64,000 nt of DNA. Origin: Nocardioides flavescens. Its GTDB lineage: Bacteria > Actinomycetota > Actinomycetes > Propionibacteriales > Nocardioidaceae. How positions within the stretch are numbered: position 1 is the stretch's first letter; every line of letters starts with the position of its first letter. Shown in pieces: positions 42,606 through 50,926 of the stretch. The notes under the pieces were generated by a model. The model did not search any database and was not told where the DNA came from. It saw only the letters and a program-made list of their open reading frames with translations. Position numbers and translations under genes: made by a program. The stretch is from positions 1-64,000 of the forward strand of contig NZ_WUEK01000001.1 in assembly GCF_009823805.1 (NCBI RefSeq). The letters run 5' to 3'.

Positions 42606-44435
42606 GTGAGCGAGGAGTCCAGCGACACGCCGTCGACCCCCGAGGCGCCCGCGGCCCGGCCGCGTCGACGCCTGTGGTGGGGCCTGCTCGGTGGCACCGG
42701 GGTGCTGCTGCTCGCCGGGTACGCCGCCGCGGTCCTCCTCGTCGGCGACACGCTGCCCCGCGGCTCGTCGGTCGCCGGGGTCGCCGTGGGCGGGCTGACC
42801 CGCGACGAGGCCGAGGAGCGGCTGGAGGACCGGCTCGCCGAGCGTGCCGACCGGCCGCTCGACGTCGTCGCCGGTGCCGGGTCCGCGGCGTTCGAGCGGC
42901 AGGTCGCCCCCGCCGACGCCGGGCTCTCCCTCGACCCCGGCGCATCCGTCGCCCAGGTCGCCGGCGGCTCCCGCTGGTCGCCCGCCGGCCTGTGGGGCCG
43001 GCTCACCGGCGGCGCCGACGTCGACGCGGTGGTCGACGTCGACGACGAGACCCTCGACGGCCTGCTGTCCCGGATCGACGACGAGGTCGCGACCGAGCCC
43101 GTCGAGGGCGCGGTCCGCCTGACCCGCAAGGGCGTGCGCGCGACCGACGCCGAGCCCGGCACCGGCCTCGACGCCGACGGTGCGCGCGAGGCCCTCGTGG
43201 CGGCGTACCCCGCTGAGACGGAGGTCCGGCTGCCCCTCGTCGACGTCGCCCCCGCGATCGACCAGGACGCGGTCGACCGGGCGGTCGAGGAGTTCGCCGA
43301 CCCGGCCCTCTCGGGGCCGGTGACCATCAGCTTCCAGGGCTCGGAGGTCACCCTCGAGCCCACGGAGTACGCCCGCGCCCTCGTGCTCGAGCCCGAGGGC
43401 GGCGACCTCGTCCCGCAGCTGCGGCCCCGCGCCCTGCACTCACTGCTCGACACGCTGGTCGCCTCCGACGGCGAGGCACCCGTGGACGCCTCGGTGACGC
43501 TCGTGCGCGGCAAGCCGCAGGTCGTGCCCGGCAAGCCCGGGGTCAGCTACGACCGCCAGCAGGTGGACGAGGCGTTCCTCGACCTCGTCGTCGCCCCCGA
43601 GGGCGAGCGCACCCTCGACGTCGCCGCCGCGGTCGTCGAGCCGGAGTTCACCACCGCCGAGGCCGAGGCGCTCGGCATCACCGAGCGGATCTCGTCGTTC
43701 ACGACGTACTTCCCCTACGCGGAGTACCGCAACGTCAACATCGGCCGCGCCGGCGAGCTCGTCGACGGCACCCTCGTCGCCCCCGGCGAGACCTTCTCCC
43801 TCAACGGGACCGTCGGCGAGCGCACCGCCGAGAACGGCTTCACCGAGGGGTTCATCATCAGCGACGGCATCTTCAAGGAGGACCTCGGCGGCGGGGTCTC
43901 GCAGATGGCCACCACCGTCTTCAACGCCGCCTTCTTCGGCGGCATGACCGACGTCGAGCACAAGCCGCACTCCTTCTACATCGACCGCTACCCCGTCGGC
44001 CGCGAGGCCACCGTCGCCTGGCCGGTCGTCGACCTCCAGTGGCGCAACGACACGCCGTACGGCGTCCTGGTGCAGGCCGTCGTCGAGCCCAGCACCCCGA
44101 GCTCGCAGGGCGAGGCGACCGTCTCGCTCTACTCCACGAAGTACTGGGACATCACCTCCGACACCGGCCCGCGCTACAACCTCACCTCGCCGGCGACCCG
44201 CATCCTCGACACCCCCGACTGCTACCCCAACACCGGCTACGGCGGCTTCGACATCGACGTCGTGCGCTACTGGCGCAAGGCCGACTCCGACGTCCTCGAG
44301 CGCACCGAGACGATGAAGACGACCTACACCCCCTCCGACACGGTCATCTGCCGCCCACCAGGCTCCCTCGACGACAGCGGCAACGGCGAGGGCGGCAACG
44401 GAAGCGGCGGCACCGGCGGCAACGCCGAGGACTGA
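42606..44435 (+). CDS. VanW-domain membrane-anchored cell-wall protein
   Basis: 609 residues. A short Pro/Ala/Arg cytoplasmic start, one membrane helix ([20 protein letters not shown], about 25-46), then two outer peptidoglycan-binding-type repeats (about 50-180 and 200-350, each with [20 protein letters not shown] or [20 protein letters not shown]), and a VanW domain in the C-terminal third: [60 protein letters not shown]. The end is Gly/Asn-rich. This architecture (YoaR/PG_binding_4 plus VanW) is common in Gram-positives; the biochemical role is not established, and no van resistance genes are near. Confidence 0.9.
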   Translation: MSEESSDTPSTPEAPAARPRRRLWWGLLGGTGVLLLAGYAAAVLLVGDTLPRGSSVAGVAVGGLTRDEAEERLEDRLAERADRPLDVVAGAGSAAFERQVAPADAGLSLDPGASVAQVAGGSRWSPAGLWGRLTGGADVDAVVDVDDETLDGLLSRIDDEVATEPVEGAVRLTRKGVRATDAEPGTGLDADGAREALVAAYPAETEVRLPLVDVAPAIDQDAVDRAVEEFADPALSGPVTISFQGSEVTLEPTEYARALVLEPEGGDLVPQLRPRALHSLLDTLVASDGEAPVDASVTLVRGKPQVVPGKPGVSYDRQQVDEAFLDLVVAPEGERTLDVAAAVVEPEFTTAEAEALGITERISSFTTYFPYAEYRNVNIGRAGELVDGTLVAPGETFSLNGTVGERTAENGFTEGFIISDGIFKEDLGGGVSQMATTVFNAAFFGGMTDVEHKPHSFYIDRYPVGREATVAWPVVDLQWRNDTPYGVLVQAVVEPSTPSSQGEATVSLYSTKYWDITSDTGPRYNLTSPATRILDTPDCYPNTGYGGFDIDVVRYWRKADSDVLERTETMKTTYTPSDTVICRPPGSLDDSGNGEGGNGSGGTGGNAED

Positions 44436-44436
44436 C

Positions 44437-44757
44437 GTACGCCGACCCGGCGCACAGTGCTGCTGTCCGTACGCCGACCCGGCGCACAGTGCTGCTGTCC
44501 GTACGCCGACCCGGCGCACAGTGCTGCTGTCCGTACGCCGACCCGGCGCACAGTGCTGCTGTCCGTACGCCGACCCGGCGCACAGTGCTCCTGGACGTAC
44601 GCCGACCCGTCTCTTCGTGCACGATGGGCGGGCACTCGGCGTGCACGAAGAGACGGGTCGGCGTCCTGCGGCGTGCACGAAGAGACGGGTCGGCGTCCTG
44701 CGGCGTGCACGAAGAGACGGGTCGGCGTCCTGCGGCGTGCACGAAGAGACGGGTCGC
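44437..44757. repeat. Inverted array of 32-bp repeat units between vanW-domain gene and mtlA
   Basis: Five rightward units start at 44437, 44469, 44501, 44533 and 44565, the first four identical: GTACGCCGACCCGGCGCACA, then GTGCTGCTGTCC. A sixth, hybrid unit (44597) switches after CGCCGACCCG to TCTCTTCGTGCAC. After a 12-bp centre, four units lie in the opposite orientation at 44641, 44673, 44705 and 44737 (GTGCACGAAGAGACGGGTCG, then GCGTCCTGCGGC; the last is truncated). The sixth unit and the first inverted one are complementary over 22 bp. The array begins 1 bp after the vanW-domain stop. Near-identity of copies indicates recent expansion. Confidence 0.93.
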
Positions 44758-44761
44758 GCGA

Positions 44762-44800
44762 ACGGCACGAGCCGGGGCTGGTCGCCCCGGCTCGTGCCGT
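44762..44800. terminator. Bidirectional terminator, 16-bp perfect stem
   Basis: ACGGCACGAGCCGGGG (44762-44777) and its exact complement (44785-44800) around a 7-base loop, lying 20 bp after the mtlA stop and right after the repeat array. Likely ends leftward mtlA transcription and possibly rightward read-through. Confidence 0.8.
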
Positions 44801-44820
44801 CCCCTGTCTCCGTGCGCTGA

Positions 44821-46830
44821 CTAGACGCGCACCCCGTCGAGGACCCGGAGGACCTCGTCGGCGCTCTGCGCGGTGCGCAGCCGCTCGACGCTCGCCGGGT
44901 CGGTGAACGTCTCGGCGATCTTGGCCAGCAGGGCGAGGTGGTCGCTGCCGGCACCGGCGATGCCGATGACGAACTCCGCGGGCTTGCCGTTCCAGTCGAC
45001 CGGCTCGTCGTAGCGGACGAACGAGATCGCCGTACGACGGATCGACGGCTTCGCCTCGTTGGTGCCGTGCGGGATGGCGAGGCCGTTGCCCATGTGGGTC
45101 GAGACCGAGCGCTCCCGCTCGTGCATCGCGGCGACGTACGACGCGTCGACGGCGCCGGCCTCGACGAGCAACTGGCCGGCCTCGTCGATCGCCTGGTCAC
45201 GGGTGCGCGAGGCGCCCCCGAGGCGGATCGAGCGGGTGCTCAGCACGTCGCCGGAGACGACCGCGTCGTCCGCGGCGGCGCCCGCGGCCCCGGACGGCGC
45301 CGAGGTCTGGTCGAGCATCTCGACGATCTCGTCGTAGCGCGGGCTCGCCATGAAGTTGTCGACCGAGACGTGCAGGGCCGACGGCGTGCGCTGCTGGGCG
45401 CGGGCGGTGAGGTCCTGGTGGGTGACCACGAGGTCGTAGTCGTCACCGAGGTTGGAGATGGCCTTGTTGACCACCGTGACGTCGCCGTGGCCGGCGGCCT
45501 GGATCTTCTTGCGCAGCACCGAGGCGCCCATCGCGGAGGAGCCCATGCCGGCGTCGCAGGCGAAGACGATCGAGCGGATCTGCTGGGGGGCGGCGCCGTT
45601 CGAGCCACCGGTCAGCGCCGAGGCGACCGAGGAGCGCTTGCCCTTCATGGCCTCCATGCCGGCGGTGGCGGACGCGAGGTCGCCCTCGGGGGTCTTGTCG
45701 ATCTTCAGCAGGAACGACGCCACGGCGCACGAGACCGCCGCGGAGAAGATCACCGACAGCGTGACGCCGACGAAACTGCTGCCGGGCACGGCCGCCCAGA
45801 CGGCGATGATCGAGCCGGGCGAGGCCGGGGAACGGAGGCCCGAGCCGAAGGCGACGTTGGTGGCCACGCCGGTCATGCCGCCGAGGATCACGGCGATGAC
45901 GAGCTTGGGCTTCATCAGGACGTACGGGAAGTAGATCTCGTGGATGCCGCCGATGAACTGGATCAGGATCGCGCCGGGCGCGGAGGCCTTGGCGACACCC
46001 TTGCCGAACAGCATGAAGGCCAGCAGCAGACCGAGGCCGGGGCCGGGGTTGGCCTCGAGGAGGAACAGGATCGACTGACCCTTCTCGGTCGCCTCGGTGG
46101 TGCCGAGCGGGGTCAGGATGCCCTGGTTGATGGCGTTGTTCAGGAAGAGGATCTTCGCCGGCTCGATGAAGATCGAGGTCAGCGGCAGCAGGTTGTTGTT
46201 GACGAGGGTGTCGACGACGTCGCCGGCGATCCGGCTGAACCCGCTGACGAACGGGCCGGCGAGCACGAAGCCGAAGACGGCCAGGATCCCGCCCCAGATG
46301 CCAGCGGAGAAGTTGTTGACGAGCATCTCGAAGCCCGGGCGGATCTTGTGCGACCAGACGGCGTCGAGCTTCTTCATGGTCCAGCCGCCGAGCGGGCCCA
46401 TGATCATCGCGCCGAGGAACATCGGGACGCTGGCGCCGGCGATGGCGCCCATGGTCGCGATCGCGCCGACGACGCCGCCGCGGATGTTGTCGTTGTACAT
46501 CATCCGGCCGCCGGTGTAGCCGATGAGCAGCGGCAGCAGGTAGGTGATCATCGGCCCGACGATCCCGTCGCCGGAGCCGTCCCAGTCACCGAGCTTGCCG
46601 ACGAAGCCGTACATGTAGCCGTCGGCCGGGTCGTAGCCGAAGGCCTTGCCGATGGTCGCGATCCACCCGGTCTGGATGAACAGCGCCGTGATCAGGCCCC
46701 AGGCGATGAAGGCGCCGATGTTGGGCAGCACCATGTTGGACAGGAAGGTGCCGAACTGCTGCACGCGCAGCCGGGCCCCGCCCGTGGACGCACCCGGAGC
46801 GGCGCCCGGCGTGGTGGCAGTGGTTGCCAT
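44821..46830 (-). CDS. mtlA: PTS mannitol-type permease, EIICBA
   Basis: Takes up and phosphorylates a hexitol, most likely mannitol, using phosphate from HPr. 669 residues in C-B-A order as in E. coli MtlA. EIIC (1-350): VQQFGTFLSNMVLPNIGAFI, GWTMKKLDAVWSHKIRPGFE, and the IIGGIHEIYFPY-type motif in FIGGIHEIYFPYVLMKPKLV. EIIB Cys is in IVFACDAGMGSSAMGASVLR (about 415-435). EIIA phospho-His is in THMGNGLAIPHGTNEAKPSI (about 590). Divergent from a zinc alcohol dehydrogenase likely to act on the product. RBS AGAGGAACC. ptsI and ptsH are nearby. Confidence 0.93.
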   Translation of the reverse strand: MATTATTPGAAPGASTGGARLRVQQFGTFLSNMVLPNIGAFIAWGLITALFIQTGWIATIGKAFGYDPADGYMYGFVGKLGDWDGSGDGIVGPMITYLLPLLIGYTGGRMMYNDNIRGGVVGAIATMGAIAGASVPMFLGAMIMGPLGGWTMKKLDAVWSHKIRPGFEMLVNNFSAGIWGGILAVFGFVLAGPFVSGFSRIAGDVVDTLVNNNLLPLTSIFIEPAKILFLNNAINQGILTPLGTTEATEKGQSILFLLEANPGPGLGLLLAFMLFGKGVAKASAPGAILIQFIGGIHEIYFPYVLMKPKLVIAVILGGMTGVATNVAFGSGLRSPASPGSIIAVWAAVPGSSFVGVTLSVIFSAAVSCAVASFLLKIDKTPEGDLASATAGMEAMKGKRSSVASALTGGSNGAAPQQIRSIVFACDAGMGSSAMGASVLRKKIQAAGHGDVTVVNKAISNLGDDYDLVVTHQDLTARAQQRTPSALHVSVDNFMASPRYDEIVEMLDQTSAPSGAAGAAADDAVVSGDVLSTRSIRLGGASRTRDQAIDEAGQLLVEAGAVDASYVAAMHERERSVSTHMGNGLAIPHGTNEAKPSIRRTAISFVRYDEPVDWNGKPAEFVIGIAGAGSDHLALLAKIAETFTDPASVERLRTAQSADEVLRVLDGVRV

Positions 46831-46988
46831 GAGGTTCCTCTCGGTCTCGGGACGTGACCCCCGTCACGGTCCGTGTCGGTCAGTCTGCAACGAATCGGGC
46901 ACGTTGCCAAGCATCCGGAGTTGTTTTTCTGCCCGATGATGTGGCTTTTTCTGGAACGCATCGATAGCGTCGGTCGCAGAGACCCTGG

Positions 46989-47024
46989 TCACATCGCGGG
47001 TCGCATCGCTCGTCACATCGCTCG
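46989..47024 (+). promoter_or_regulatory. Three tandem 12-bp repeats upstream of the alcohol dehydrogenase
   Basis: TCACATCGCGGG, TCGCATCGCTCG and TCACATCGCTCG follow each other directly, ending just before the ribosome site GAGAGGA of the gene at 47039. Direct half-sites of this kind are typical of operators; the mtlA/adh divergent gap (46831-47038) also has unusual T-rich stretches at about 46921-46930 and 46944-46951, consistent with promoters. The regulator is unknown. Confidence 0.45.
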
Positions 47025-47038
47025 AGAGGAACCTCCCC

Positions 47039-48097
47039 ATGAAGGCACTGCGCTTCTACGCCCCCGAGGACGTACGACTCGAGGAGGTGGAGGAGCCGAC
47101 GTGCGGGCCCGGCGAGGTCAAGCTGCGCGTCAAGAACTGCTCGACCTGCGGCACGGACGTCAAGATCTTCCACAACGGTCACCAGAACCTCACGCCGCCG
47201 CGGACCATCGGCCACGAGATCGCCGGCGAGGTCGTCGAGGTCGGCGCCGACGTCAACGCGACGTACGGCAGCGAGTGGAAGGTCGGCGACCGGGCCCAGG
47301 TCATCGCCGCCGTCCCGTGCGGTGAGTGCCACGAGTGCCGCAAGGGCTGGATGGCGGTCTGCCAGAACCAGACCTCGGTCGGCTACCAGTACGACGGCGG
47401 CTTCGCCGAGTACATGATCGTGCCGCAGCAGGTGCTGAAGGTCGACGGCCTCAACCGCATCCCCGACAACGTCGGCTACGACGAGGCGAGCGCCGCCGAG
47501 CCGTTCGCGTGCGCGATCAACGCACAGGAGCTGCTCGGCATCGAGCCCGGCGACACCGTCGTCGTCTTCGGCGCCGGCCCGATCGGCTGCATGCACATCC
47601 GCATCGCCCGCGGCGTGCACGAGGCCGGCCCCGTCTACCTCGTCGACGTCAACGCCGAGCGCCTCAAGATGTCGGCCGACGCCGTGCAGCCCGACGAGAC
47701 CATCGACGGCTCGCAGGTCGACGTCGTCGAGCGGGTCATGGAGCTGACCGACGGCCGCGGCGCCGACGTCATCATCACCGCGACCGCCGCCAACGTCACC
47801 CAGGAGCAGGCCATCGCGATGGCCGCGCGCAACGGCCGCATCTCGTTCTTCGGCGGCCTGCCCAAGAACGACCCGACCATCACCTGCGACTCCAACGTCG
47901 TGCACTACCGCCAGCTGCACATCCACGGCGCCAACGGCTCGGCGCCGGAGCACAACAAGCGCGCCCTGGAGTACATCTCCACCGGGCAGGTGCCGGTCAA
48001 GGACCTGATCACCCGCCACATCCCCCTCGACGACGTCATGGACGCCTTCTCCATCGTCAAGAACGGCGAGGCGATCAAGGTGACCGTCGAGCCCTGA
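47039..48097 (+). CDS. Zinc-dependent alcohol/polyol dehydrogenase (MDR superfamily)
   Basis: 352 residues. Catalytic zinc ligands: Cys in VKNCSTCGTDVKIFHNG, His-Glu in RTIGHEIAGEVVEVGAD. The structural zinc lobe has Cys residues in AAVPCGECHECRKGWMAVCQ. NAD-binding Rossmann motif GDTVVVFGAGPIGCMHIRIA, with an acidic Asp-Val-Asn after the beta strand (YLVDVNAERL), favouring NAD. Sorbitol- or threonine-dehydrogenase-like. Divergence from mtlA suggests it oxidises mannitol or mannitol phosphate to the fructose form; this is inference. No classical MtlD is in the window. Confidence 0.88.
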   Translation: MKALRFYAPEDVRLEEVEEPTCGPGEVKLRVKNCSTCGTDVKIFHNGHQNLTPPRTIGHEIAGEVVEVGADVNATYGSEWKVGDRAQVIAAVPCGECHECRKGWMAVCQNQTSVGYQYDGGFAEYMIVPQQVLKVDGLNRIPDNVGYDEASAAEPFACAINAQELLGIEPGDTVVVFGAGPIGCMHIRIARGVHEAGPVYLVDVNAERLKMSADAVQPDETIDGSQVDVVERVMELTDGRGADVIITATAANVTQEQAIAMAARNGRISFFGGLPKNDPTITCDSNVVHYRQLHIHGANGSAPEHNKRALEYISTGQVPVKDLITRHIPLDDVMDAFSIVKNGEAIKVTVEP

Positions 48098-48120
48098 CCG
48101 GCTCCCCCGCCGTACGACAC

Positions 48121-48262
48121 GACGCCGACCCGGCGCGAACAGCAGTTCGCGCCGGGTCGGCGCATTTCCGACAGCAGCCCGCGCCGGGTCGGCGCATTCC
48201 CGACAGCAGCCCGCGCCGGGTCGGCGCATTCCCGACAGCACTTCGCGCCGGGTCGGCGTACG
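48121..48262. repeat. Inverted array of 32-bp repeat units between adh and ptsI
   Basis: One rightward core CGCCGACCCGGCG (48123-48135) faces four inverted cores CGCCGGGTCGGCG at 48150, 48182, 48214 and 48246, spaced exactly 32 bp. The units between them read CATTTCCGACAGCAGCC or a variant. The first two cores with GAA-CAGCAG-TTC between them form a strong hairpin. The array fills the gap to within a few bases of the ptsI stop codon. Confidence 0.9.
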
Positions 48263-49966
48263 TCAGCCCTCGAGCACCGCGCGGACGGCGTCGCGCCCGG
48301 CCATCGGGTCGGAGGCGGAGAGCGCGGCCTCCGCGGCCTTCTCGGCGGTGGTCATGTTGACCTGGGACAGCTGGGCACCGACGGCTCGCACGGCGGCCGG
48401 GGCCATCGACAGCGACGTCACACCCATGCCGACGAGGGCGACGGCGAGCAGCGGGTCGGCAGCGGCCTCGCCGCAGACGCCGACGGGCTTGCGGGCGCGG
48501 CGGCCCGCCTCGGCGGTGATGGCGACCATGTGCAGCACGGCCGGCTGCCAGGGGTCGGTGAGGTGGGCGAGGTCGGTGGCGAGCCGGTCGGCGGCCATGA
48601 CGTACTGCGTGAGGTCGTTGGTGCCGATGCTGAGGAAGTCGACGACCTCGAGCATCCGGCTGGCCAGGAGCGCCGCGCTCGGCACCTCGATCATGACCCC
48701 GGGCTTGAGGCCGCGGCTGCGCACGCGCTCGGCGAAGTCGGCCGCCTCGGCGACAGTGGCGACCATGGGTGCCATCACCCAGGTGTCGACGCCGGTGCGC
48801 TCGGCGGCGATCGCGATGCCGTCGAGCTGGCGCTCGAGCAGCTCGGGATTGCTGATGGCCAGGCGCAGGCCGCGCACGCCGAGAGCGGGGTTCTCCTCGT
48901 CCTCGAGCGTCGCGAAGGCGACCGGCTTGTCGGAGCCGGCGTCGAGGGTGCGCACGACGACGTGGACGTCGGGCCCCTGCGCCTTGAACGGCTCCAGCAC
49001 GCCGGCGTAGATGTCGCCCTGCTCCTGCGCCGACGGCTCCTCCTTGCGGTCCAGGAAGCACAGCTCGGTGCGGAACAGTCCGACGCCCTCGACCGGGGCC
49101 GTGGCAGCGTTGCGGGCCGACTCGGCGTCGGCGACGTTGGCCATCACGGTGACCCGGGTGCCGTCGGCGGTCTGTGCGGGCCCGGTCCAGGCGTCGGCGA
49201 GCGCCCGCGAGGCGCGGTCGGCCTCGACGCGGGACGTCGCGTCGTCGGCGTCGACCTCGGCGTCGACGGTGCCGGTGGCTCCGTCGACGAGCACTGGCGT
49301 GCCGGTGGTCAGGGTGAGCGCGCCGGCGACCCCGACCACGCACGGGATGCCGAGCTGGCGGGCGATGATCGCGGTGTGGCTGGTCGGCCCGCCGCGCTCG
49401 GTGACGAGGCCGACGACGAGCGCCGGGTCGAGTCCGGCGGTGTCGGCCGGCGCGAGGTCGGTGGCGACGAGCACGGAGGCCTCGCTCGGCACCTCGACGC
49501 CCGGCTCTGGCTCGCCGACGAGACGCGCGACCAGGCGCCGCTCGATGTCGCGCAGGTCGGTGGCGCGCTCGGCCATCAGCCCGCCCATCGCGCTGAACAC
49601 GTCGACGAACTGCGCGACCGCACCCCCGACGGCGTCGAGCAGCGGCTCACCGGCCGACAGCCGGGTCGACACGGCACCGCGCAGCCCCTTGTCGCGGGTC
49701 AGGCCCGCGCTCGCGGTCAGCACCTGGGTGGCCGCACCGCTCGCCCGCTCCGCCTTCGCGGCGAAGCCGGTCGCGACCTTGTCCACCGCCGCGTCGTACG
49801 CCGCCAGCGCGGCGTCGGTGTCGGCGTGGCCACCGTCGCCGTAGGCCTCGATGGCAGCCGGCGCGATCTCCTGTGTCACCCGCACGACCGGCCCGAAGGC
49901 CAGCCCGGGGACGACGGGCGTGCCCTGCAGGACGGCGCTGACGGCGGGCGACTGCGAGGTGACCAT
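48263..49966 (-). CDS. ptsI: PTS phosphoenolpyruvate-protein phosphotransferase (Enzyme I)
   Basis: First enzyme of the sugar phosphotransferase system; passes phosphate from PEP to HPr. 567 residues from ATG 49966. The phospho-His is in LVTERGGPTSHTAIIARQLG; the PEP-binding part has VEGVGLFRTELCFLDRKEEP, GSDKPVAFATLEDEENPALG, NDLTQYVMAADRLA and the catalytic Cys in PVGVCGEAAADPLLAVALVG. Convergent with the dehydrogenase gene and divergent from the DeoR-type regulator. No clear ribosome site precedes the ATG. Confidence 0.97.
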   Translation of the reverse strand: MVTSQSPAVSAVLQGTPVVPGLAFGPVVRVTQEIAPAAIEAYGDGGHADTDAALAAYDAAVDKVATGFAAKAERASGAATQVLTASAGLTRDKGLRGAVSTRLSAGEPLLDAVGGAVAQFVDVFSAMGGLMAERATDLRDIERRLVARLVGEPEPGVEVPSEASVLVATDLAPADTAGLDPALVVGLVTERGGPTSHTAIIARQLGIPCVVGVAGALTLTTGTPVLVDGATGTVDAEVDADDATSRVEADRASRALADAWTGPAQTADGTRVTVMANVADAESARNAATAPVEGVGLFRTELCFLDRKEEPSAQEQGDIYAGVLEPFKAQGPDVHVVVRTLDAGSDKPVAFATLEDEENPALGVRGLRLAISNPELLERQLDGIAIAAERTGVDTWVMAPMVATVAEAADFAERVRSRGLKPGVMIEVPSAALLASRMLEVVDFLSIGTNDLTQYVMAADRLATDLAHLTDPWQPAVLHMVAITAEAGRRARKPVGVCGEAAADPLLAVALVGMGVTSLSMAPAAVRAVGAQLSQVNMTTAEKAAEAALSASDPMAGRDAVRAVLEG

Positions 49967-49991
49967 GACCACATGAAAGACCACCAGGGCC

Positions 49992-50020
49992 TTGACAGTC
50001 AACACATCCGGGGCTAAAAC
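49992..50020 (+). promoter_or_regulatory. Promoter of the DeoR-fruK-ptsH operon
   Basis: TTGACA (49992-49997), 17 bp, TAAAAC (50015-50020): a near-consensus vegetative promoter in an AT-rich patch between divergent ptsI and the regulator. The downstream bases AACAACAGAATCACAGA resemble those after the fruA promoter (AACAACTCAGACAAAGA at 57457), which could be a shared operator. Confidence 0.7.
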
Positions 50021-50096
50021 AACAGAATCACAGATCGCGGCCCACGCCGCCGACGACGGTGCTGCGGACGGCGGTGCTGCGAGACAGGAGCCTGCC

Positions 50097-50864
50097 ATGT
50101 ACGCCGAGGAGCGTCACCAGGCGATCGCGGAGCTGGTCGCCCACCGCGGCCGGGTCGCGGTGACCGAGCTGGCCTCGCAGTTCGACGTGACGACCGAGAC
50201 CGTGCGCCGCGACCTGTCCCAGCTCGAGCGCCTCAAGCTGCTTCGCCGCGTGCACGGTGGCGCGGTCTCCATGCGCTCGGTCACCGTCGTGGAGGCCCAG
50301 CTCGCCGACCGCGTCGTGGAGGCCTCCGACGAGAAGGACCGGATCGCGCGCGCCGCGGTCGCCCTGCTCCCCGAGGGCGGTGCGACGCTGCTGCTCGACG
50401 CCGGCAGCACGACGGTGCGCCTGGCCGGGCTGCTGCCGACCACCGAGCGCTGGACGGTCATCACCCACGCCGTCCCGGTCGCCGCCCTCCTCGCGCCGCT
50501 CCCCCACGTCGAGCTGCACCTGCTCCCGGGGCGCGTGCGCCCGGCCACCCAGGCCGCTGTCGGCACGGCGACGGTCGACGCGATCCGCCAGTTCCGGGCC
50601 GACCTCGCCTTCGTCGGCACCAACGGCATCACCGTCGAGCACGGCCTCTCCACCCCCGACCCGGAGGAGGCGGCGGTCAAGCGAGCGGTGGTCGCCAGCG
50701 CCCAGCGCGTCATCACGCTCGCCGACGCCAGCAAGGTCGGCCAGGAGCGGACCATCCGCTTCGCGGCCGCGGAGGACGTCGACGTGCTGATCACCGACGA
50801 CGCGATCGACCCGGCCGACGCCCGCGGTCTCGAGGCCGCCGGCCTCGACGTCATCTGCGTCTGA
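50097..50864 (+). CDS. DeoR-family transcriptional regulator of fructose PTS genes
   Basis: 255 residues. N-terminal winged helix: RHQAIAELVAHRGRVAVTEL followed by DVTTETVRRDLSQLERLKLL and RRVHGGAV, the DeoR signature. C-terminal sugar-phosphate-binding domain: LLLDAGSTTVRLAGLLPTTE, ADLAFVGTNGITVEHGLSTP, VVASAQRVITLADASKVGQE. It precedes fruK by 62 bp. In related bacteria a DeoR-type FruR in this place represses fructose PTS genes and senses fructose 1-phosphate or 1,6-bisphosphate; that ligand is inferred here. ATG has AGGAG upstream. Confidence 0.93.
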   Translation: MYAEERHQAIAELVAHRGRVAVTELASQFDVTTETVRRDLSQLERLKLLRRVHGGAVSMRSVTVVEAQLADRVVEASDEKDRIARAAVALLPEGGATLLLDAGSTTVRLAGLLPTTERWTVITHAVPVAALLAPLPHVELHLLPGRVRPATQAAVGTATVDAIRQFRADLAFVGTNGITVEHGLSTPDPEEAAVKRAVVASAQRVITLADASKVGQERTIRFAAAEDVDVLITDDAIDPADARGLEAAGLDVICV

Positions 50865-50926
50865 GCACCCGCCCGAGCCCGACCCTGACCCCGAGTCCCA
50901 CCACCCCGAACCCCCTGGAGGCACCG

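Noticed and set aside
42606..44435. VanW gene as evidence of a vancomycin resistance cluster
   Set aside because: No vanH, vanA/B ligase, vanX or vanRS is nearby; VanW-domain proteins are widespread without resistance.
44437..44757. CRISPR-like array of regular repeats
   Set aside because: Units follow each other without unique spacers, the period equals the unit length, half the units are inverted, and no cas gene is nearby.
44324..44906. Several short proteins rich in RRPVSSCTP or RRTDSSTVRR
   Set aside because: They are read-through of the 32-bp repeats in different frames. Because 32 is not a multiple of 3, the repeats stay open in many frames on both strands.
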